Shown here one piece after another: positions 1-8,854 of a DNA stretch of 64,000 nt. Source of the stretch: CAVUXJ01 sp963814975 (lineage in GTDB: Bacteria > Acidobacteriota > Vicinamibacteria > Vicinamibacterales > CAVVIG01); contig CAWFFB010000015.1 in the NCBI GenBank assembly GCA_963814975.1, positions 228,478 to 292,477 of the forward strand, read 5' to 3'. A program made the translations under genes and the position numbers. The notes beneath the pieces are model-generated. The model ran no database searches, was not told where the DNA came from, and saw only the letters and a list, made by a program, of their open reading frames with translations. The number at the start of each line of letters is the position of its first letter. Position 1 is the stretch's first letter.

Positions 1-11
1 GCAGAACGCAG

Positions 12-1915
12 ATGAGCAAAGTCGTCGGAATAGACCTCGGCACCACCAACAGCCTCGTCGCCTACGTCAAAGACGGGGTGCCGGTCGTCATTCGGGACAA
101 GAATGGCGACGCGCTCGTGCCGTCCGTGGTGTCGGTAACGGCGGATGACACGGTGTACGTCGGCCGCGAAGCGGAGCGTCGTCTGCTGACCGACGCGAGT
201 CGAACCGTCTACTCGGTCAAACGGTTCATGGGCAAGGGGATTGAAGACGTGCGCGGAGAAACGCGGCACTTCCCCTTCCGTGTCGGGGGCGACGAAGGCG
301 AGCGGCGGAGTCGTTCGCATCGGTCTCGGCGGGCGCGAGTTCACACCGCCCGAGATCTCCGCGTTCATTCTGCGAGAGCTGAAGCATCGGGCGGAGACGT
401 TCTTTGCCGCCCAGGGGGAGGTCGAGCCTGACGTCGATCGGGCGGTGATCACCGTCCCCGCGTACTTCAACGACGCCCAGCGCACCGCGACGCGGGACGC
501 GGGGCGCATCGCCGGCCTGGAGGTCCTTCGCATCATCAACGAGCCGACAGCGGCATCGCTGGCGTACGGCCTCGACAAGCGGCACGACGGCACCATCGCG
601 GTCTACGACCTTGGCGGCGGCACGTTCGACATCTCGATCCTCCGTGTCGAGGACGGCGTGTTCCAGGTGCTGTCGACCAACGGCGACACGCATCTGGGTG
701 GTGACGACATCGACCTGCTGCTGACCGAGCGGGTGCTTGCCGACCTCGACCACAGGCGGTCCGGTTGCAAGATCGGCCGAGGCGATCCAGGAGATTCGAA
801 AGGCTGTCATTCGGGCGAAGGTGGAGCTGTCCGAGCACGAGGAGGCCCAGATTGCCGTGCGGCTGGACTCGACGCCCCCAGGCACGGGGCCGAGCGCAGA
901 GCGAAGAGCCGGCACGCATATGGACGTCTTCTGACGCGCGCTGAATTCGAAGCAGCTGATCGCGCCGATCATCGAGCGAACGCTCGGGCCGTGCCGTCAG
1001 GCGCTGACCGATGCGGGACTCGTCCCGGCGCAGATCGACGAGGTTGTGCTGGTCGGCGGGTCGACGCGCATCCCGCTCGTCCGCCGCCGCGTGGCCGAGT
1101 TGTTCGGCCGCCAACCGCACACCGAGCTGAATCCGGATGAAGTCGTGGCGCTCGGTGCGGCGGTCCAGGCCGACATTCTCGTGACTGGCAACCGCGACAT
1201 GCTGCTTCTTGACGTGACGCCGCTCTCGCTCGGGATCGAGACGATGGGCGGCGTGACATCGAAGATCATCCTCCGCAATTCGACGATTCCCGCGACCGGC
1301 AGCGAGATGTTCACCACGGCCGTCGACAGCCAGACCGCGGTGGACATTCACGTGGTGCAGGGTGAACGCGAGCTGGTCGCCGACAACCGCTCGCTGGCCC
1401 GTTTCAAGCTGCGGGGCATTCCGCCGATGCCAGCCGGCCTGCCGCGCGTCCAGGTTCAGTTCCAGATCGACGCCAACGGCATCCTGAGCGTCCACGCCAC
1501 CGAGCTGCGCACCGGGATCGAGCAGGCGATCGAGGTGAAGCCGTCGTATGGCCTGACGGACGAGGAAGTGGAGCGCATGCTGCTCGACTCCTTCGAGCAC
1601 GCGGAAGCCGACTTCGCGGCGCGGCTGCTCATCGAGGCCCGGAACGAAGCCGAGTCGGTGATTGCGGCGACCGAGAAGGCTCTTCGCTCGCCCGAGTTCC
1701 CGGAGATCGCCAGGACCGAGCTGGGTGAGGGTGAACAGAAGCGCATCACCTCGGTGCTCGCCGGTCTGAAGATGGTGCTTGGCTCGGCCGACCGCGAGAC
1801 GATTCAGAAGTGGACACATGCGCTGAACGATGCGACCAATCATCTTGCCGAAGTGACGATGAACCGATCCGTGCAGGCGGCACTGGCAGGGAGAAACGTC
1901 GACGATGTTAGTTGA
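12..1915 (+). CDS. hscA: Hsp70-family chaperone HscA (frameshifted)
   Basis: An Hsp70 chaperone, probably the Fe-S cluster assembly chaperone HscA because fdx and iscX follow directly. It would use ATP to help transfer clusters from the IscU scaffold. The start gives the Hsp70 phosphate loop GIDLGTTNS; IINEPTAASLAYG and DLGGGTFDISIL lie near 530-640; VLVGGSTRIP near 1045; the substrate-binding domain begins around 1380. These blocks lie in three different frames: 12 to about 285, then about 290 to 760, then about 770 to 900, back for LLTRAEFEA near 935, and finally about 960 to 1915. The total length fits HscA at about 620 residues. The upstream isc genes lie outside the window. At least four indels in an otherwise well-conserved core gene point to sequence errors or recent inactivation; I cannot tell which. 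Confidence 0.85.
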
Positions 1916-2000
1916 CAGTGAACAGTTCACAGTTGACTGGCTCGCACTCGAAACGATGTCAGGCTGTGCTCTCTCAAGAGTCAACCGTGAACTGTGAGAT
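1911..2000. repeat. Heptamer tandem repeats forming an inverted repeat
   Basis: From 1911 four 7-base units follow in perfect register: GTTGACA, GTGAACA, GTTCACA, GTTGACT. After about 40 bases a second run of three lies at 1980-2000: GTCAACC, GTGAACT, GTGAGAT. Bases 1925-1937 pair with 1980-1992 at 12 of 13 positions, so the RNA could form a hairpin between hscA and fdx. The start overlaps the hscA stop codon. The function is unknown. Confidence 0.6.
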
Positions 2001-2006
2001 CCGACA

Positions 2007-2417
2007 ATGCCCAAAGTAACATTCATCATCGACGGGGAGCCGACGACCGTTGAGTTCGAGCATGGCCAGCTGCCGTATTCACATCACGGGAAGCCGGAGT
2101 CGTTCCTTGACGTGTCCAAGCATTTCGACGTCGGGCTCGAGCACGCATGCGGCGGAAGCTGCGCCTGCACCACGTGCCACGTCATCATTCGCGAGGGTGA
2201 ACAGCACCTGAGCGAGATGCAGGACGACGAAGCGGATCGGCTCGACACCGCATGGGGGCTCACCGCACGTTCGCGTCTCGGCTGCCAGGCGGTCATCACC
2301 GGCGACGTTGTCTGCGAGCTGCCGATGTACACGCGCAACTACGTACAGGAAGGCGGCGGCATCCAGCTCGGCAAGTCCGACAGGAAAGAGAGAAAGACGG
2401 AGGAAGTGGCGCCGTGA
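2007..2417 (+). CDS. fdx: 2Fe-2S ferredoxin of the Isc type
   Basis: A 136-residue adrenodoxin-type [2Fe-2S] ferredoxin that would supply electrons for Fe-S cluster assembly. Cluster ligands are visible in CGGSCACTTC (residues about 47-56, pattern C-x5-C-x2-C), with a distal Cys in SRLGCQ near residue 92. This matches the Isc Fdx signature rather than plant-type ferredoxins. There is an extra stretch around residues 18-35 compared with the E. coli protein and a charged C-terminal tail. It sits between hscA and iscX, the usual operon order. Its stop codon overlaps the GTG start of iscX, which suggests translational coupling. Confidence 0.9.
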   Translation: MPKVTFIIDGEPTTVEFEHGQLPYSHHGKPESFLDVSKHFDVGLEHACGGSCACTTCHVIIREGEQHLSEMQDDEADRLDTAWGLTARSRLGCQAVITGDVVCELPMYTRNYVQEGGGIQLGKSDRKERKTEEVAP

Positions 2418-2626
2418 AATGGACCGACGCGGAAGACATCGCGATCGCGCTCACCGAGAAGTTTCCGGGAGTCGATCCCCTCACCCTCCGCTTCACTGAC
2501 CTTCGCGACCGGGTCCTCGCGCTCGAGGGCTTCGACGACGATCCCAAGACGTCGAACGAGCCGAAGCTCGAGGCCATCCAGATGGCCTGGCACGAGGAGT
2601 TCAGCGACCAGACGAAGGGGTCCTGA
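2414..2626 (+). CDS. iscX: IscX (YfhJ) small acidic Fe-S assembly protein
   Basis: A 70-residue protein of the IscX family, an acidic adaptor that binds cysteine desulfurase IscS and modulates Fe-S assembly. Family marks are WTDAEDIA at the N-terminus, LRFTDL in the middle, and EGFDDDPKTSNEPKLEAIQ followed by a Trp near residue 60. The start is GTG at 2414, chosen because GTGA overlaps the TGA stop of fdx and gives the expected length of about 66-70 residues. The reading frame stays open upstream, but that part does not resemble the family. It is the last gene of the hscA-fdx-iscX set. Confidence 0.9.
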   Translation: MKWTDAEDIAIALTEKFPGVDPLTLRFTDLRDRVLALEGFDDDPKTSNEPKLEAIQMAWHEEFSDQTKGS

Positions 2627-2629
2627 GCC

Positions 2630-3052
2630 TCAGGTCGAGACGTACGCGTTCAGAAGGCCGATCGCCTCGTCCTTCTCGTCGATGTCCACTGCCAGCAGGT
2701 CCCGCAGCGACACAATCCCGGCCAGGCGTCCCTGATCCAGAACGATGACGTGTCGGACATGCGCCTCCCGCATACGGCTCAGGCACGCCTCGTAGCTCTC
2801 GGCCGGGTCGGCCACCACGAGTTCGGAAGACATGACGTCGCCAACCCGCGTCGCGTCGGGATCGCACCCGGCGGCGACGACGCGCGTCAGCACGTCACGT
2901 TCGGAGAAGATGCCCGCGAGACGGTCGCCGTCGAGTACCGGGACGGCGCCGATCTTCCTGTCGGCCATCAGCCGCGCAGCGGCCCTGACGAGCGATGAGC
3001 GATCGACGGTCACGGTTTCACGATCGCCGATGATCGACTTGATCAACTTCAT
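2630..3052 (-). CDS. CBS-domain pair protein
   Basis: A protein of about 140 residues made almost wholly of two CBS motifs. It has IGAVPVLDGDRLAGIFSERD in the first half and RHVIVLDQGRLAGIVSLRD in the second. Tandem CBS motifs form a Bateman module that binds adenine nucleotides and usually senses energy state; no effector domain is attached here. The ATG at 3052 (MKLIKSIIG) is preceded by AAAGGA at a good distance, so the longer open frame up to 3082 is probably not used. It converges on iscX with only three bases between the stop codons, and is divergent from the next membrane gene. Confidence 0.8.
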   Translation of the reverse strand: MKLIKSIIGDRETVTVDRSSLVRAAARLMADRKIGAVPVLDGDRLAGIFSERDVLTRVVAAGCDPDATRVGDVMSSELVVADPAESYEACLSRMREAHVRHVIVLDQGRLAGIVSLRDLLAVDIDEKDEAIGLLNAYVST

Positions 3053-3120
3053 GGGCAGATGTCCTTTCACTGCTCCGCGCATTCTACGCCTCGCGGAACC
3101 CGTGTGCTACACTTCGCGCG

Positions 3121-3615
3121 ATGAGCTTGCGCGCCATGTTCGGGCCTGGCATGCGCGCGTATATCGTGCCGCTGGTCGCGGGCGCGGTGTTGACGGCGAG
3201 CGCGTTTTTGCCCTGGGTCGTCGTCGGAGACACCTCCATGCGAGGCGTTCCAGACGTCGCTGCGCTCTGGATCGCCGGTCTCGGTGCCCTGGCCGCCGTG
3301 CTTGCCACGCTGAGCCTGATCACCCGCAAGAATTCGCGGCATCCGCTCTTGTTGATCGGCCTGATCGCGCTCGGCATCATGTTTCTGTCGTGGCGGATGA
3401 TGCCGAAGGCGATTACCGCCCGCGCGCTGATCCGTTCGCAAGCAGTTGCCATAGTCGAGAACAAGGCGGTGAGCGATGTCCCGCGTGTCGACGTCGGCAG
3501 CGGAATCTATATCGGCCTCGTGGCCGCCACCGCGCTCGTGGGGTTCGGGCTGACCATCGTCGTGAAGCGAGCTTCACGCCCGTACCTGGACGCGGACCCG
3601 AACGACGACGTTTGA
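3121..3615 (+). CDS. Small four-helix membrane protein, unknown function
   Basis: A 164-residue protein with about four hydrophobic segments, at residues 12-32, 45-64, 73-92 and 128-149. I do not recognise a family. The loop after the third helix is basic (RSQAVAIVENKAV). The C-terminal tail is acidic (DADPNDDV), consistent with a plain inner-membrane protein. It is divergent from the CBS gene. The hexamer TACACT lies 8-13 bases before the ATG, so a very short leader or leaderless transcript is possible. Confidence 0.55.
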   Translation: MSLRAMFGPGMRAYIVPLVAGAVLTASAFLPWVVVGDTSMRGVPDVAALWIAGLGALAAVLATLSLITRKNSRHPLLLIGLIALGIMFLSWRMMPKAITARALIRSQAVAIVENKAVSDVPRVDVGSGIYIGLVAATALVGFGLTIVVKRASRPYLDADPNDDV

Positions 3616-3765
3616 AACAGAGTGCACGGAGTGAGGCAGAGGTTCGAGGTTCTTCAGGTCGCGGGTTCTGAGCGGGCACGATGAGCCTCATGCACCATTT
3701 GGCGAGTCAACCCAACCAACCTTTGACCTGAGAACGCCGTCAACCTTGAGAATCTGGGAACCTTT

Positions 3766-3801
3766 GTGAACCCAGTGAACCTTGCGGAGCCCGTGAACCC
3801 A
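3766..3801. repeat. 9-bp tandem repeats upstream of mqnD
   Basis: Four 9-base units in register: GTGAACCCA, GTGAACCTT, GCGGAGCCC, GTGAACCCA. Related GAACC and CAACC pieces run back to about 3710. The array ends just before the mqnD start. No function is known; it resembles the heptamer arrays in nearby gaps. Confidence 0.5.
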
Positions 3802-3808
3802 GATAATC

Positions 3809-4633
3809 ATGAAAATCAGAATCGCCCATAGTCCGGATTCCGATGATGCGTTCATGTTCTATGGGCTGGCGAGCGGCCGGGTGCCCTCGAACGGCTTCGT
3901 GCTCGAGCATGTACTGTCCGACATCGAGACGCTCAATCGTGCGGCCCGCGAGGGCAAGTACGAGATCACGGCGGTGTCGTTTCACGCGTACGCGCATTTG
4001 ACCGACCGCTACATTCTGCTGCCGCACGGTGCAAGCATGGGCGAGCGGTATGGCCCTGTTGTCGTCGCCAGGAAAGATGGCCCCTCATCGATCAAGGGAA
4101 TCCGCGTGGCGATACCCGGCGAGATGACAACCTCGTTTCTGGCGCTTCGACTGTTCGATCCGGCGGTCGAGCATTTTGTGGTGCCGTTCGATCAGATTCA
4201 GGAAAAGGTGCTGTCAGGTGAAGCCGCAGCCGGGCTGCTCATTCACGAAGGACAGTTGACGTACGAGGACGAGGGCCTGAAGAAGATCGTGGATCTCGGC
4301 GAGTGGTGGGCCGATACCACGGGCGGTCTGCCGCTGCCGCTCGGCGGGAACGTAATCCGCCGCGATCTCGGCGCGTCGACGATCGCAACGCTGTCGGGTC
4401 TGCTCCACGACAGCATCGCGTACGCGCTCGAGCATCGATCGGAAGCGGTGGATTACGCGATGCAGTTCGGACGTGGCCTCGATCGTGCGCGGACCGACCG
4501 ATTTGTGGGTATGTATGTCAACGATCTCACCCTCGACTACGGCGAGCGCGGCCGCGAGGCGGTGTTCAGGCTCCTTGGCGACGCACAGAAGGCGGGGCTG
4601 CTTCCGCCGGTAAAGGTCGAATTCGCGATCTAG
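3809..4633 (+). CDS. mqnD: 1,4-dihydroxy-6-naphthoate synthase (MqnD)
   Basis: A 274-residue enzyme of the futalosine route to menaquinone that converts cyclic dehypoxanthine futalosine to 1,4-dihydroxy-6-naphthoate. The N-terminus IRIAHSPDSDDAFMFYGL, the block EITAVSFHAYAHL, GASMGERYGPVVV and the late TTGGLPLPLGGNVI are typical of MqnD, which has a periplasmic-binding-protein-like fold. The length is normal for the family and there is no signal peptide, so it is cytoplasmic. mqnE lies 5 kb away on the same strand, which supports use of the futalosine pathway rather than the classical Men pathway. Confidence 0.9.
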   Translation: MKIRIAHSPDSDDAFMFYGLASGRVPSNGFVLEHVLSDIETLNRAAREGKYEITAVSFHAYAHLTDRYILLPHGASMGERYGPVVVARKDGPSSIKGIRVAIPGEMTTSFLALRLFDPAVEHFVVPFDQIQEKVLSGEAAAGLLIHEGQLTYEDEGLKKIVDLGEWWADTTGGLPLPLGGNVIRRDLGASTIATLSGLLHDSIAYALEHRSEAVDYAMQFGRGLDRARTDRFVGMYVNDLTLDYGERGREAVFRLLGDAQKAGLLPPVKVEFAI

Positions 4634-4652
4634 CACAGCTGGCGGGCTTTTT

Positions 4653-5444
4653 TCAGGCGCCGTCCTGCAGCTGCGTCAACCTCGCATGGAGCTGTCGGAC
4701 ACCTTCGGTAAGGCTCGCAGGTCCCGGCTGCAGGATGTAAGTCGACTTCACCTCGAAAATTCGATTGTGGCGGACGGCGCTGACGCTGCCCCACCCGGGA
4801 CGGCCGCTGATTTTGGCAGGATTGACCCTTTTTCCGCACCACGAGGCGAAGATCACCTGCGGATCGCGCCGCGCGACTTCCGCCGGCTCGACGATCCTGT
4901 CGCGACCGAGGCGCGCGTCCACGAGCTCCGGGAAAATCGGCGTGCCGCCGGCGATCTCCACGAGCTCTTCCACCCAGCGGATGCCGGAGATCAGCGGGTT
5001 GTCCCATTCCTCGAAGAACGTCCGCAGCCGGCGCGGGAATCGGCTCGCCGACTCCCGAATCCGATCGAGATCCTCTGATAGCCGGGCGGCCAGCCCGATC
5101 GCCTCCGCTTGGCGCCCGACGAGGCCGCCGAGCATATGAATCATCTGCAGGATCTCCGCAACGCTGCGCTGATTGAACGTCATGACGCTGATCCCGCGCC
5201 TGACGAGCTCGGCCGCGAGATCGGCCTGGAGGTCGGAGAACGCCAGCACGAGATCTGGAGCGAGCCGTTCGATCGCATCAAAGCGTGCGCTGATGAACGC
5301 GGACACCTTCGGCTTTGCGCGCGCTTCAGGGGGCCGGACGGTGTAGCCCGAAACGCCGACCACCCGATCGCCCACGCCAAGCAGATACAGTGTCTCGGTG
5401 GTCTCCTCGGTCAAACAGACGATGCGTTGGGGGAATCTGCTCAT
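4653..5444 (-). CDS. Cobalamin-binding protein, BtuF-like, without signal peptide
   Basis: A 263-residue helical-backbone binding protein of the BtuF/FepB type. It shows RIVCLTEETTETLYLLG at the start, LAPDLVLAFSDLQ in the middle, and FEEWDNPLISGIRWVEELVEIAGG before the second lobe, the block typical of cobalamin-binding proteins. Its start lies four bases after the stop of the upstream btuF gene, so it is the last gene of the riboswitch-led B12 operon. Unlike that gene it has no obvious signal peptide. It may be cytoplasmic, exported by another route, or have a misplaced start; the short gap makes a much longer N-terminus unlikely. Confidence 0.8.
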   Translation of the reverse strand: MSRFPQRIVCLTEETTETLYLLGVGDRVVGVSGYTVRPPEARAKPKVSAFISARFDAIERLAPDLVLAFSDLQADLAAELVRRGISVMTFNQRSVAEILQMIHMLGGLVGRQAEAIGLAARLSEDLDRIRESASRFPRRLRTFFEEWDNPLISGIRWVEELVEIAGGTPIFPELVDARLGRDRIVEPAEVARRDPQVIFASWCGKRVNPAKISGRPGWGSVSAVRHNRIFEVKSTYILQPGPASLTEGVRQLHARLTQLQDGA

Positions 5445-5448
5445 TGAG

Positions 5449-6402
5449 TCACTTGGTTATATGGTCATCTGGGTAACCAGATTCGGGGTGCAACACCCTG
5501 GCAAGACGGTCAGCGGCCGCCACGATGCGGGGACCTGGAACGACGAATTCATCGCCGGCGAGCAAGTGAACGCGCTTGTTCTTGACCGCTGGTATGGACG
5601 GAAGGGCGTTCCAGACAAGGCGTTCGGCGTCGAGTCGATCCGCACGCATCGCGGCTCCATAGTGCAGCTCGATGATCACGTCCGGTGCGAGCGCGAGGAT
5701 CGATTCGGTGCTCAGCTGTACGGATTGACGCTTCAGGCTCGCGAGCACGTCGATCCCTCCGGCAATCTCCAGCACGTCATGCAGGAAACCGTATCCGCCG
5801 CTGGCAACGACCTGCCGCAGAGAGCCCGGCTCGCGTCCGAATACGAGCAGCGTTCTTGGTCGGGCGCGTTCGGCGGAGCGGGCCTTGATCGCCGCGAGCT
5901 GCTGCTCGATTCGCGCCGCCGCGGCACTCGCGGCGGCGGCCGCGCCGACACGGACGCCGAGGGCTCTCATCGTTTCCGTGATGTCGGACAGTCCCCGGTG
6001 CGCGTAGCGGAAGATCGGGATCCCGGCTCGTGCGAGCTGGTCCTTCAGTTCGGCCTGCGTGTCATAGACGATGACGAGATCGGGCTTGAGGGAGAGAATC
6101 CGCTCCACGCTGGGATCGAGGAGCCCGCCAACTCGCGGGAGCCGCTCGACCTCCGGCGGGAACTTGTCGTAGCTGCCGACCCCGGCCAGCCGATCGGCAG
6201 CGCCGATCGCGAACAGCATTTCCGTCGTTGCCGGAATGAGCGAAATGATGCGCCGCGGGCTGGTCGCGAAAACGCCCGGGCGGTCTTGAGCGGCGACCGC
6301 CTCGGCGAACGGCGCAACCTGCGTTCCCAGGAAGAGCGCGCAAGCGAGCACGGCCGCCGACGCGCGCCTCGCTCCGCTCACTGACGGCGGAAGAGCAGCC
6401 AT
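5449..6402 (-). CDS. btuF: Periplasmic cobalamin-binding protein BtuF
   Basis: A 317-residue ABC-transporter substrate-binding protein. An N-terminal signal peptide is clear, with a hydrophobic run AAVLACALFLG and an Ala-rich cleavage region near residues 35-38. RRIISLIPATTEMLFAIG starts the first lobe, LKPDLVIVYD follows, and LEIAGGIDVL lies in the second lobe. It would carry vitamin B12 to the BtuCD pump. It overlaps btuC by 25 bases, as expected in a tight operon downstream of the cobalamin riboswitch. Confidence 0.85.
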   Translation of the reverse strand: MAALPPSVSGARRASAAVLACALFLGTQVAPFAEAVAAQDRPGVFATSPRRIISLIPATTEMLFAIGAADRLAGVGSYDKFPPEVERLPRVGGLLDPSVERILSLKPDLVIVYDTQAELKDQLARAGIPIFRYAHRGLSDITETMRALGVRVGAAAAASAAAARIEQQLAAIKARSAERARPRTLLVFGREPGSLRQVVASGGYGFLHDVLEIAGGIDVLASLKRQSVQLSTESILALAPDVIIELHYGAAMRADRLDAERLVWNALPSIPAVKNKRVHLLAGDEFVVPGPRIVAAADRLARVLHPESGYPDDHITK

Positions 6403-7391
6403 AGAAACACAGGGCCTCCAACGATCGCCGTGACAACACCGACGGGAAGCTCAAGTGGGGCGAAAGCTGTCCGAGCGACAAGATCGCACGCAATCAAGAA
6501 CGCTGATCCAAAGAGCGCCGCCGCCGGCAGCACGAGACGGTGATCCACACCGACGAGCAGACGAACCAGATGAGGCACGATGATACCGACAAACGAGAGC
6601 GGCCCGGCCAGCGACACCGCCGCGCCGGTCGCGAGCGACGCGCTGGCAAGCGCGATTTTTTCGGCCCGTGGCACGTTCACGCCGCGGGCGGCAGCCGACT
6701 CCGCGCCGACGCTGAGCAGATCGAGCACTCGCGGCAAGGTGGCGAAGCCGGCGCAGGCCAGGGCCAGCGGCACGAGCGCTGCGCCGATCGGGCCGTACGA
6801 CCCGACGTCCAGCGAGCCCATCAGCCATCGCACGGTTTGAAGGGTCTGGGTGAAGTCGGCGAGATACCGCACGAACGTCGTCAGGGCCCCAAGCAGGGTT
6901 GTCAGCGTCACACCGGCCAGCAGCAGAACCATGCTCGATGCGCCCCGCCGTCGTGCGGCTGAGAGCCCGTAGACGATCGCGAGCGCGCCCACGGAGCCCG
7001 CGAGGGTCGCGAGCGGAATAGCGGAGACACCGAGCAGCGAAAAATCGGCGTTGAAGGTGATCGCGAGCACCGCACCGAGCGCTGCGCCAGCCGACACGCC
7101 GAGTGTATCGGGGGAGGCGAGCGGGTTGCGCAGCAGCGCCTGAAAGACGACGCCTGCGAGCGAGAGCCCGCTGCCGACGAGCGCCGCCGCGAGGACGCGG
7201 GGCAGACGCGCCACGAAGAAGATCTGAGCGTCGACATTGTCGGCAAACGGAATCGATCGATCGAATACAGCGGTCAGCTGAATGGGCGTGGTCCCGATGA
7301 GTGGCGCGAGCAGGCAGGCGGCGAGCGCGAGGCTGCCGAACCCCGCAACCGTCACGACGAGCCGCCGCCGGACGTCAGGACGGCCGGCCAA
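6378..7391 (-). CDS. btuC: Cobalamin ABC transporter permease BtuC
   Basis: A 337-residue FecCD-family permease with about ten hydrophobic segments. Family landmarks include RLPRVLAAALVGSGLSLAG, VFQALLRNPLASPDTLGVSAGA and the coupling region GPLSFVGIIVPHLVRL. FecCD permeases move iron siderophores, haem or cobalamin; the riboswitch and the two BtuF-like partners here indicate cobalamin. Its start overlaps the btuD end by 17 bases and its end overlaps btuF by 25 bases. Confidence 0.85.
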   Translation of the reverse strand: MAGRPDVRRRLVVTVAGFGSLALAACLLAPLIGTTPIQLTAVFDRSIPFADNVDAQIFFVARLPRVLAAALVGSGLSLAGVVFQALLRNPLASPDTLGVSAGAALGAVLAITFNADFSLLGVSAIPLATLAGSVGALAIVYGLSAARRRGASSMVLLLAGVTLTTLLGALTTFVRYLADFTQTLQTVRWLMGSLDVGSYGPIGAALVPLALACAGFATLPRVLDLLSVGAESAAARGVNVPRAEKIALASASLATGAAVSLAGPLSFVGIIVPHLVRLLVGVDHRLVLPAAALFGSAFLIACDLVARTAFAPLELPVGVVTAIVGGPVFLWLLFRRQ

Positions 7392-8163
7392 CGGGCACCA
7401 CCGTGAGATGACCGGCGCGTGGATGAAACTGAACGTCCGCGTCCACGCCGTACGCGTCGCGAACCGTCGCGGCGGTCAGCGTATCGGCGGTCGGCCCCTG
7501 GGCGAGCACTCTGCCTTTCTTCAAGAGGACGATCCGTCCACAGAGCGCGGCTGCAAAGTTGAGGTCGTGCGTGCACACCACCATGGTCGTGGCCCGGTCG
7601 CGGCTGAGGCGCCGAAGCAACGACGCGATTTCCAGCTGATATCCGAGATCGAGTGAAGCGGTCGGCTCGTCGAGCAACAGGAGATTCGAAGCCTGTGCGA
7701 GGGCACTGGCGATGACGACACGTTGCTTTTCGCCTCCGCTGAGCGTGGCGAACGGCCGCGTCTCGAGATCCGCCGTCCCGGTTGCCGCGAGGGCTTCCCG
7801 TGCAATCTCGAGGTCGGCGGCGCCCTCGAGCGCGAACGGACCGAGATGCGCGTACCGTCCCATCAGGACGATGTCGAGTACCGTGAAATCGAGCATCGCC
7901 TGCGTTTCCTGCGGTACGACCGCAATCTGGCGTGCGAGCTCCCGGCGGGACCAGCCGGCGAGCTGGCGTCCGTCCAGCTGGACGCTGCCGGTCGAGGGGT
8001 GAAGCATTCCGCCGAGAATCTTGAGCAGCGTCGTCTTGCCGGAGCCGTTGGGTCCCAACAAACCGACGAGATCGCCTCGCTGCACGCCGATCGACACCTG
8101 GTCGAGCACCAGCTGCGCGCGTCGGTCGTAAGCAAACGAGACACTATCGGCTCGTAGCAACAC
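7375..8163 (-). CDS. btuD: Cobalamin ABC transporter ATP-binding protein BtuD
   Basis: An ABC ATPase of about 262 residues with Walker A GPNGSGKTT, signature LSGGEKQRV, Walker B LLLLDEPTASLD and a switch His in VVCTHD. Together with btuC it would form the B12 importer. I prefer the GTG at 8163 (VLLRADSVSFAYD) because it gives a normal ABC N-terminus and overlaps the stop of the preceding receptor remnant by only 20 bases. An ATG at 8190 is also in frame. Confidence 0.87.
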   Translation of the reverse strand: MLLRADSVSFAYDRRAQLVLDQVSIGVQRGDLVGLLGPNGSGKTTLLKILGGMLHPSTGSVQLDGRQLAGWSRRELARQIAVVPQETQAMLDFTVLDIVLMGRYAHLGPFALEGAADLEIAREALAATGTADLETRPFATLSGGEKQRVVIASALAQASNLLLLDEPTASLDLGYQLEIASLLRRLSRDRATTMVVCTHDLNFAAALCGRIVLLKKGRVLAQGPTADTLTAATVRDAYGVDADVQFHPRAGHLTVVPVGRPS

Positions 8164-8788
8164 GCACTCCCACCATGCCGCTCCAGCCAAGCCCAGTGTA
8201 GCCGGGCGTCTCTTCGTACTTGCGACCCGCCAGATTCAGTCCTCGCGCAAGAACCTGCAGGCGTCCGCCGATCGGGACGCTGACGGCCCGCGTTGACCGT
8301 GGAGATCCAGGTCGTTCGCGTCTGGCGAGCCGCAAAGAAATGACCGCCGATGCTTCCGAAGTTCGGCTCGAGATCGAGCGTTCGAAACCCTTGCAGCAGC
8401 TCGGCGAAGGCGGAAAGCTGGCAGTGGAGTGCCGAACGGCCGCCGTGCCTTGGTGGCGTGGCCGGATCCGCGGATCGCCGACGGCAAACGGTGCCGGTGG
8501 ATCGGTGGTCAACACGATCTCGACCGGATCGGTCCGCAGGCCGTCGACGATCACCCGTGCGTGATAGCGTCCGGCGTCGAGTTGTGAGACTTCATACGCC
8601 TCGCTCTCGGTGACGCCTTCGGCGACGACACCAAGCTGGCTCACAACGACTATTCGGGCCGTCGTGATCGCGCGGCCGTCAGGGTCGCTGACTTGCCCTG
8701 CGAACGTCGCCGCCGACGCCCACCCGGTTGCGATCAGCAGCCATGAGGCGAGGATGATCGAAACGCGGCAGGTGGCGGCGGACCGCAC
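8144..8788 (-). pseudogene. btuB: Remnant of a BtuB-like TonB-dependent receptor
   Basis: The first gene after the cobalamin riboswitch encodes only 214 residues. The N-terminus is a signal peptide (IILASWLLIATGWASA) followed by a carboxypeptidase-regulatory-like beta domain (FAGQVSDPDGRAITTARIVV). The last 50 residues, with GLNLAGRKYEETPGYTGLG and a closing beta strand, match the end of an outer-membrane TonB-dependent receptor. The plug and nearly all barrel strands, normally several hundred residues, are missing. The middle is low-complexity and probably out of frame. Position, riboswitch and neighbours say BtuB. Either a large internal deletion or an assembly collapse would explain it. 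Confidence 0.6.
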
Positions 8789-8854
8789 AAGGCGCCAGTG
8801 GTACAGGGGAACAGCTCCTCCCGGCGTCTCACGCGCCGAAGAAAAGACGGACCC

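Noticed and set aside
226..2029. Long minus-strand open frames opposite hscA
   Set aside because: They are antisense shadows of a GC-rich Hsp70 gene; their translations are Arg/His-rich with no family motifs.
5444..5490. Possible heptamer array at the btuF end
   Set aside because: TGG-containing words recur but at 8-base rather than 7-base intervals and only three times; not convincing.
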